Source: Gammaproteobacteria bacterium
GTDB lineage: Bacteria > Pseudomonadota > Gammaproteobacteria > Eutrophobiales > Eutrophobiaceae
NCBI GenBank assembly: GCA_015661095.1
Contig: JACVQI010000099.1
Coordinates: 1-11,430 of the forward strand
DNA: 11,430 bases
Direction: 5' to 3'
Shown: one piece after another, positions 7,425 through 11,430 of the stretch
Layout of the letters: the number at the start of each line of letters is the position of its first letter
Position numbering within the stretch: the first letter of the stretch is position 1
Notes under the pieces: generated by a model
Seen by the model: the letters and a program-made list of their open reading frames with translations, nothing else
What the model was told of the DNA's origin: nothing
Databases searched by the model: none
Position numbers and translations under genes: made by a program

Positions 7425-8294
7425 ATGACTGAAGAACAGCAGAGCATTGACAGCGGGGCCAGGCCCGAACGAGGCCGTACCCATGCCATGGACCTCAATG
7501 CCATTACCAGAAAGTTTGGAAAAGTGACGCTGGCCGAGGAACAGGAATGTTTCAGTGTCACGGATTTTAATCTCTATTATGGCGAGAAGCAGGCGCTAAG
7601 CGATATCAGCATGATGATCCCGAAAAAGCGTGTGACTGCCTTCATCGGCCCAAGCGGCTGCGGCAAGTCCACACTGTTGCGGTGTTTTAACCGCATGAAT
7701 GATCTTATCGACAGTGTCCGTACCACCGGGGAAGTAAGGTTGCATGACCTGGACATCATGGACCGGGCCGTAAACGTGGCTGAAATACGCCGACGGGTCG
7801 GGATGGTATTCCAGAAACCCAATCCATTTCCCAAGTCCATATTCGAAAACGTCGCCTACGGACTGCGTATCCAGGGGGTCCGGGAACGGCGCAAACTGGA
7901 CCAAGTCGTGGAAAAGTCTCTGCGCAGTGCCGCTTTATGGGATGAGGTCAAGGATCGCCTGGATGACAACGCCATGGGTTTGTCCGGCGGTCAGCAGCAA
8001 CGCCTGGTGATAGCGCGCGCGATAGCTATCGAGCCCGAAGTATTATTGCTGGATGAACCGGCCTCAGCGCTCGATCCAATTTCCACGCTCAAGATCGAAG
8101 AGCTAATCTATGAACTAAAAACAGACTACACTATCATAATTGTCACTCACAACATGCAGCAGGCTGCCCGGGTTTCGGACTATACGGCCTACATGTATCT
8201 GGGCAAGCTGATAGAGTTTAATGACACGAATACACTGTTTACCAAGCCCCGGACGAAGATGACAGAAGATTATATTACCGGTCGTTATGGTTAA
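7425..8294 (+). CDS. pstB: Phosphate ABC transporter ATP-binding protein PstB
   Basis: PstB is the cytoplasmic ATPase that drives phosphate import through PstC/PstA. From the ATG at 7425 it has 289 residues. All ABC motifs are present: Walker A GPSGCGKST (75-83), Q-loop Q130 in VFQKPNPFP (a PstB hallmark), signature LSGGQQQR (186-193), Walker B VLLLDEP (206-212), D-loop SALD and switch H242. The protein carries about 30 extra N-terminal residues compared with E. coli PstB (257 aa), polar and without recognisable motif. The start is ambiguous. ATG 7425 has AGGA at 7408 with long (13-base) spacing. A GTG at 7386, preceded by GAGAG, would overlap pstA by 20 bp and add 13 residues. ATG 7488 (MDLNAI) would trim most of the extension. 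phoU follows after 30 bp. Confidence 0.95.
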   Translation: MTEEQQSIDSGARPERGRTHAMDLNAITRKFGKVTLAEEQECFSVTDFNLYYGEKQALSDISMMIPKKRVTAFIGPSGCGKSTLLRCFNRMNDLIDSVRTTGEVRLHDLDIMDRAVNVAEIRRRVGMVFQKPNPFPKSIFENVAYGLRIQGVRERRKLDQVVEKSLRSAALWDEVKDRLDDNAMGLSGGQQQRLVIARAIAIEPEVLLLDEPASALDPISTLKIEELIYELKTDYTIIIVTHNMQQAARVSDYTAYMYLGKLIEFNDTNTLFTKPRTKMTEDYITGRYG

Positions 8295-8324
8295 CACGGT
8301 TGCAACTGACTGGAGTAACGAAAT

Positions 8325-9038
8325 ATGAGTAGTACGGGATTGCCACAACACATATCAAAGCAATTTGACAATGAACTGGAATACATCCGTAGTCGTGTCT
8401 TGTCGATGGGTGGTCTGGTTGAAAAACAGTTGACCGACGCCTTAAGCGCGTTGATGGAGTCCGATATCGAGCTCGGTTCAGCGGTGCTCGATACGGAATA
8501 TGAGGTTAATGCCATGGAAGTATCCATCGACGAGGAATGCACGCAAATCCTGGCCCGGCGCCAGCCGGCGGCGGGTGATCTGCGATTAATCACCGCGGTG
8601 ATCAAGACCATCACGGATCTGGAGCGAATTGGCGATGAAGCGGAAAGGATCGCGAATATGGCCATTGATCTGGCGGAGAAACAGGGTCCCAAGTCTTACT
8701 ATATCGACATCGGTTCCATGGGTAATTATGTGCGCAACATGGTGCACGGGGCGCTGGATGCGTTTGCCAGGATGGATTCGAAGGCGGCACTGGAAATCGC
8801 CGGCCGGGATCCGGGCGCCGATGCCCAATACGGCGCCATCGTGCGCCAGCTGATTACCTATATGATGGAAGATCCGAAAAATATCACGAGCGCCATGGAT
8901 ACCGTCTGGTCAGCCAGGGCCATGGAACGGATTGGTGATCATGCCCGTAATATCTGTGAATATGTCATCTATTTCGTCGAAGGCAAGGATGTCCGGCATA
9001 TCAGCCTGGAGGAGATGGAAAAGGAAGTTAAGGGTTAA
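8325..9038 (+). CDS. phoU: Phosphate signalling regulator PhoU
   Basis: PhoU is a cytoplasmic negative regulator linking the Pst transporter to PhoR; loss of PhoU typically makes the Pho regulon constitutive and raises polyphosphate. The protein has 237 residues, the usual length (E. coli 241), and is almost wholly helical with two repeated three-helix halves. Each half carries the metal-binding signature: ERIGDEAERIANMA at 100-113 and ERIGDHARNICEY at 201-213. The ATG at 8325 has a good GGAG at 8312-8315 with 9 bases of spacing. It follows pstB by 30 bp with no promoter visible, so it is transcribed with pstCAB. No oddities were seen. Confidence 0.96.
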   Translation: MSSTGLPQHISKQFDNELEYIRSRVLSMGGLVEKQLTDALSALMESDIELGSAVLDTEYEVNAMEVSIDEECTQILARRQPAAGDLRLITAVIKTITDLERIGDEAERIANMAIDLAEKQGPKSYYIDIGSMGNYVRNMVHGALDAFARMDSKAALEIAGRDPGADAQYGAIVRQLITYMMEDPKNITSAMDTVWSARAMERIGDHARNICEYVIYFVEGKDVRHISLEEMEKEVKG

Positions 9039-9058
9039 TCATGCTAGGATATGACCAG

Positions 9059-9072
9059 CTGATTTAAATCAA
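9059..9072. promoter_or_regulatory. FNR/CRP-family-like palindrome upstream of ppk
   Basis: The sequence CTGAT-TTAA-ATCAA matches the FNR consensus TTGAT-N4-ATCAA at 9 of 10 defined positions and contains a perfect 12-bp palindrome (9060-9071). It is centred about 47 bp before the ppk ATG, in the 74-bp phoU-ppk gap. A clear -10 at a suitable distance is not evident, so regulation is conjectural. The only Pho-like sequence in this gap is a lone half-site, CCGTCAT at 9083-9089. Confidence 0.35.
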
Positions 9073-9112
9073 CCATACCTTCCCGTCATTTCACTCACCG
9101 GTAAAAAATAAA

Positions 9113-11188
9113 ATGGACGCGGTTAATCTGGAAAATCCCGAGATTTATATCAACCGGGAACTCAGCCTGCTGGAATTCAACCGGCGAGTAATCGACCAGG
9201 CCAAGGACGAGACCATGCCCTTGCTGGAACGGTTGAAATTCCTGTGCATCGCCAGCACCAATCTGGATGAGTTTTTCGAGATCCGCGTGGCTGGCATCAA
9301 GCAACAGGTGAAATACAAATCCGTCCAGACCGGTCCCGATAACCTGACCCCCACCGAAGTGCTGAAGCGGATCAGTGAGGTTGCGCATAAGCTGGTGGAG
9401 GAACAATATAAGGCTCTTAACGATGTGATTATTCCAGCCATGTCGAAGGAGCGGATCCGGATCCGGCGGCGTTCGGACTGGAAACCCGCCGCGGCCCGCT
9501 GGGTCAAGAAATACTTCAACGGCAATGTCCGGCCGGTGTTGAGTCCGATCGGACTGGATCCCGCCCACCCGTTTCCCAAGGTCCTGAACAAGAACCTGTA
9601 CTTTATCGCCTCCCTGGAAGGCAAGGATGCATTCGGCCGGGAGGCGCGCCAGGCCATCATTCAGGCGCCGCGTTCCCTGCCCAGGGTCGTGCATATTCCA
9701 CCCGAGCATACCTCCGGCCCGCACGATTTTGTCCTGCTCTCGTCCATGATCCATGCCCATGTCGATGAATTATTCCCCGGCATGAAGGTCACCGGCTTTT
9801 ATCAATTCAAAGTCACTCGTGACAGCGACCTGTTCGTTGACGACGAAGAGGTGGATGATCTGGCGCGCGCCCTGGAAGGCGAACTGCCTTCCCGCCGCTT
9901 CAGTGACGCGGTACGGTTGGAGGTCGCCGATAATTGTCCCGATGAGTTAAGTCATTTTCTGCTGCGCACCTTCGAACTGACCGTCGATGATTTATACAAG
10001 GTTAAGGGGCCGGTCAATCTCAACCGCCTGTCCGCCATGTATGATCTGGTCGACAAGCCAGACCTGAAATTCAAGGGGTTTATCCCGGCCATTCCGCCGC
10101 GCCTGGAAAGCAATTCCAATATTTTCGAGGCCCTGCATCATGGTGATATCCTGCTGCATCACCCGTTCCAGTCATTTGCGCCCGTCATCGATTTTTTGCG
10201 GCAAGCTGCCGCAGACCCGAACGTGCTCTCCATCAAACAGACGCTGTACCGGACCGGCGATGACTCCGCTGTGGTTGAGCACCTGAAAGAGGCGGCCCGC
10301 ACCGGCAAGGAAGTAACCGTTGTCATCGAATTACGGGCCCGGTTCGAAGAGGAGGCCAATATCGGGCTGGCGAGCGATTTGCAGGAAGTCGGCGCCCATG
10401 TCGTCTATGGCGTGGTCGGTTATAAAACCCATGCCAAGATGATCCTGGTGGTGCGCCGGGAAGGGCGTTCCTTGCGTCGCTATGTCCACCTGGGTACGGG
10501 TAACTACCATGCCCGCACCGCCAGGTCTTATACCGATTATGGTTTGTTGTCCTGTGACAAGCGCCTGGGCGAAGACGTGAATAAAATTTTTCATCAGTTG
10601 ACCGGCCTGGGGCGTGTGGAAAAACTGAAAATGATACTGCAATCGCCGTTTACCATGCACAAGAATCTGCTGAATTTCATCGAGCAGGAAGCGCACCATG
10701 CGCAGCATGGTAAGGAAGCACGCATTATCGCCAAGATGAATGCCCTGGTCGATCCGGAAATTATTCGCGCCCTGTATCGGGCCTCGCGGGCCGGCGTCAA
10801 GATTGATCTGATTATCCGCGGTGTCTGCTGTCTACGACCCGGCATCAAAGGCGTTTCCGAAAATATCCAGGTACGCTCCATCATCGGCCGCTTTCTGGAG
10901 CATTCCCGGGTCTATTATTTCTTTGCCGGCGGCGATGAGTTACTGTTTTGTTCCAGCGCCGACTGGATGCCGAGAAATCTGCATAGTCGGGTGGAAACCA
11001 GCTTCCCGATCGAGCAGAAACGGCCACGGGATCAGCTCATACAACTGGGTTTGATTAATTACCTGTCCGATAATACCCAGGCCTGGATACTGCAGGCGGA
11101 TGGCAGTTATAAACGCAGCAAGCCGGGTAGCGCCAAACCCCGTTCCTCACAACAGATCCTGCTGGAACATTATTGCACTTTTGTCTGA
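9113..11188 (+). CDS. ppk: Polyphosphate kinase PPK1
   Basis: PPK1 reversibly transfers the gamma-phosphate of ATP to a growing polyphosphate chain through a phosphohistidine. The protein has 691 residues (E. coli 688). The N-terminal domain opens with YINRELSLLEFNRRV and has the nucleotide-binding STNLDEFFEIR (48-58). The head domain spans about 120-320. The two C-terminal phospholipase-D-like catalytic domains contain the autophosphorylated histidine H440 in KTHAKM, and H459 in VHLGTGNYHARTARSYTD 19 residues later, the same spacing as E. coli H435/H454. H597 in FLEHSRVYYF corresponds to H592. R380 and R410 are likely metal/phosphate ligands. The ATG at 9113 lacks a clear Shine-Dalgarno sequence (an A-rich stretch precedes it). 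It may be read from the phoU transcript, since no terminator lies between. Its place after phoU couples phosphate uptake to storage. Confidence 0.97.
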   Translation: MDAVNLENPEIYINRELSLLEFNRRVIDQAKDETMPLLERLKFLCIASTNLDEFFEIRVAGIKQQVKYKSVQTGPDNLTPTEVLKRISEVAHKLVEEQYKALNDVIIPAMSKERIRIRRRSDWKPAAARWVKKYFNGNVRPVLSPIGLDPAHPFPKVLNKNLYFIASLEGKDAFGREARQAIIQAPRSLPRVVHIPPEHTSGPHDFVLLSSMIHAHVDELFPGMKVTGFYQFKVTRDSDLFVDDEEVDDLARALEGELPSRRFSDAVRLEVADNCPDELSHFLLRTFELTVDDLYKVKGPVNLNRLSAMYDLVDKPDLKFKGFIPAIPPRLESNSNIFEALHHGDILLHHPFQSFAPVIDFLRQAAADPNVLSIKQTLYRTGDDSAVVEHLKEAARTGKEVTVVIELRARFEEEANIGLASDLQEVGAHVVYGVVGYKTHAKMILVVRREGRSLRRYVHLGTGNYHARTARSYTDYGLLSCDKRLGEDVNKIFHQLTGLGRVEKLKMILQSPFTMHKNLLNFIEQEAHHAQHGKEARIIAKMNALVDPEIIRALYRASRAGVKIDLIIRGVCCLRPGIKGVSENIQVRSIIGRFLEHSRVYYFFAGGDELLFCSSADWMPRNLHSRVETSFPIEQKRPRDQLIQLGLINYLSDNTQAWILQADGSYKRSKPGSAKPRSSQQILLEHYCTFV

Positions 11189-11226
11189 CCGGTTCGCTGC
11201 TCTGCCAGTGTGGATGGTTTAGGAAG

Positions 11227-11258
11227 CTCTGAATAAGTCCCTCCTGGACTTTTCAGAG
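11227..11258. repeat. Stem-loop 1 of the element (left end)
   Basis: CTCTGAA (11227-11233) pairs with TTCAGAG (11252-11258). Inside, AAGTCC (11235-11240) pairs with GGACTT (11246-11251) around a 5-base loop. That is 13 pairs with one bulged T at 11234. It overlaps the left terminal repeat. Confidence 0.7.
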
Positions 11259-11261
11259 TCC

Positions 11262-11291
11262 GCAAAGCAAAAGATGTGACTTTTACTTTGC
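11262..11291. repeat. Stem-loop 2 of the element
   Basis: GCAAAGCAAAAG (11262-11273) pairs with CTTTTACTTTGC (11280-11291) at 11 of 12 positions around a 6-base loop. The single mismatch is a C opposite an A. Confidence 0.65.
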
Positions 11292-11293
11292 TC

Positions 11294-11325
11294 CATTTTT
11301 CAAACAGTTGCCTGTTTGAAAAATG
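11294..11325. repeat. Stem-loop 3 of the element, perfect 14-bp stem
   Basis: CATTTTTCAAACAG (11294-11307) and CTGTTTGAAAAATG (11312-11325) are perfect reverse complements around the tetraloop TTGC. It is the longest perfect inverted repeat noticed in the window. Confidence 0.75.
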
Positions 11326-11347
11326 CCGGCACATCCATGTACCGGAC

Positions 11348-11377
11348 GGAACCTCTGAGTTAATCAGAGGTTCCTTA
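11348..11377. terminator. Stem-loop 4, possible bidirectional terminator after ppk
   Basis: GGAACCTCTGA (11348-11358) pairs perfectly with TCAGAGGTTCC (11364-11374) around a 5-base loop, followed by TTATTTAAA on the + strand. The T-run is interrupted, so termination strength is uncertain. No better terminator lies between the ppk stop at 11188 and this point. The stem also forms the right end of the mobile element and would face the 3' end of any convergent minus-strand gene. Confidence 0.45.
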
Positions 11378-11430
11378 TTTAAATATCAGTTTAAAACCGA
11401 TTTCCAGCAAGTAACCAGCTTCACTTTCCA
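11375..11430 (-). CDS. Possible 3' end of a convergent gene (outer-membrane beta-strand-like C-terminus), partial
   Basis: Read on the minus strand, the last bases of the window encode a short open tail ending in GYLLEIGFKLIFK before a TAA at 11377-11375. Alternate residues (Y, L, I, F, L, F) are hydrophobic with an aromatic near the end. That resembles the terminal beta-strand of an outer-membrane barrel, although a final K after the F is atypical. Only about 18 codons are visible, so this may be chance. The start and most of the gene lie beyond the window. The stop codon coincides with the right-hand TTA flanking the mobile element. Confidence 0.3.
   Translation of the reverse strand, partial: ESEAGYLLEIGFKLIFK

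Larger units (their letters stand above)
11222..11374. mobile_element. MITE-like hairpin-rich element with IS5-like terminal repeats
   Basis: The left end GGAAGCTCTGAATAAGTC (11222-11239) and the reverse complement of the right end, GGAACCTCTGATTAACTC (from 11374 back to 11357), match at 15 of 18 positions. The 153-bp element is flanked on both sides by TTA (11219-11221 and 11375-11377), a possible 3-bp target duplication. From memory, the left end also matches the E. coli IS5 terminal repeat GGAAGGTGCGAATAAG at 13 of 16 positions. It has no coding capacity, and its interior is four successive stem-loops. This is most likely a non-autonomous element mobilised by an IS5-family transposase; a structured 3' UTR of ppk is the alternative. 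Confidence 0.55.

Noticed and set aside
9083..9100. Pho box before ppk
   Set aside because: CCGTCAT is a good single half-site, but the heptamers 11 bp on either side match the consensus at only 1-3 of 7 positions.
9451..9470. Tandem GGATCC-like repeat inside ppk
   Set aside because: It encodes an ordinary Arg/Ile run of the head domain and is too short to be a meaningful repeat.
9095..9760. 221-codon minus-strand open frame within ppk
   Set aside because: It is antisense to the strongly conserved N-terminal half of PPK1, has no recognisable domain, and reads as a shadow.
1..11430. CRISPR array, tRNA, rRNA, prophage or defence genes
   Set aside because: No spaced direct repeats, cloverleaf-like sequences or defence-type proteins were seen; all sizeable coding regions belong to the Pho/polyphosphate set.

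Overview
The window holds a complete phosphate-sensing, phosphate-uptake and polyphosphate cluster, all on the + strand: phoB, phoR, pstS, pstC, pstA, pstB, phoU, ppk. It looks like a gammaproteobacterium. The evidence is the Escherichia/Pseudomonas-type PhoB and PhoR sequences, the Pho boxes built from CTGTCAT-like half-sites at 11-bp spacing, and the enlarged PstC and PstA permeases known from Pseudomonas and Vibrio. The genus cannot be named from the sequence.

Layout. Bases 1-54 are an intergenic tail with a Pho box ahead of phoB. phoB and phoR (55-2101) form the two-component regulator pair. A 196-bp gap carries three in-phase Pho half-sites and then pstS (2298-3284), the periplasmic phosphate-binding protein. 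A 245-bp gap follows with a GC-rich stem-loop, a sigma70-like promoter and a second strong Pho box. After it come pstC, pstA, pstB and phoU (3530-9038), packed tightly with stop-to-start junctions. A 74-bp gap with an FNR/CRP-like palindrome precedes ppk (9113-11188). Downstream lies a 153-bp hairpin-rich element with imperfect terminal inverted repeats and flanking TTA repeats, probably a MITE. The last 56 bases read on the minus strand as the possible 3' end of a convergent gene.

How the genes work together. PstS captures phosphate in the periplasm and delivers it to the PstC/PstA channel, which is powered by PstB. PhoU and the transporter keep PhoR quiet when phosphate is plentiful. When phosphate is scarce, PhoR phosphorylates PhoB, which should bind the three Pho boxes here and raise its own synthesis and that of the transporter. 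PPK1 polymerises the gamma-phosphate of ATP into polyphosphate, coupling uptake to storage.

I found no unknown multi-gene system; the core is a textbook Pho cluster. The less ordinary points are the large, dissimilar periplasmic inserts in PstC (beta-propeller-like) and PstA (coiled coil), the Pho promoters that sit almost on top of the phoB and pstC start codons, and the MITE-like element after ppk. No gene-free stretch exceeds 300 bases.
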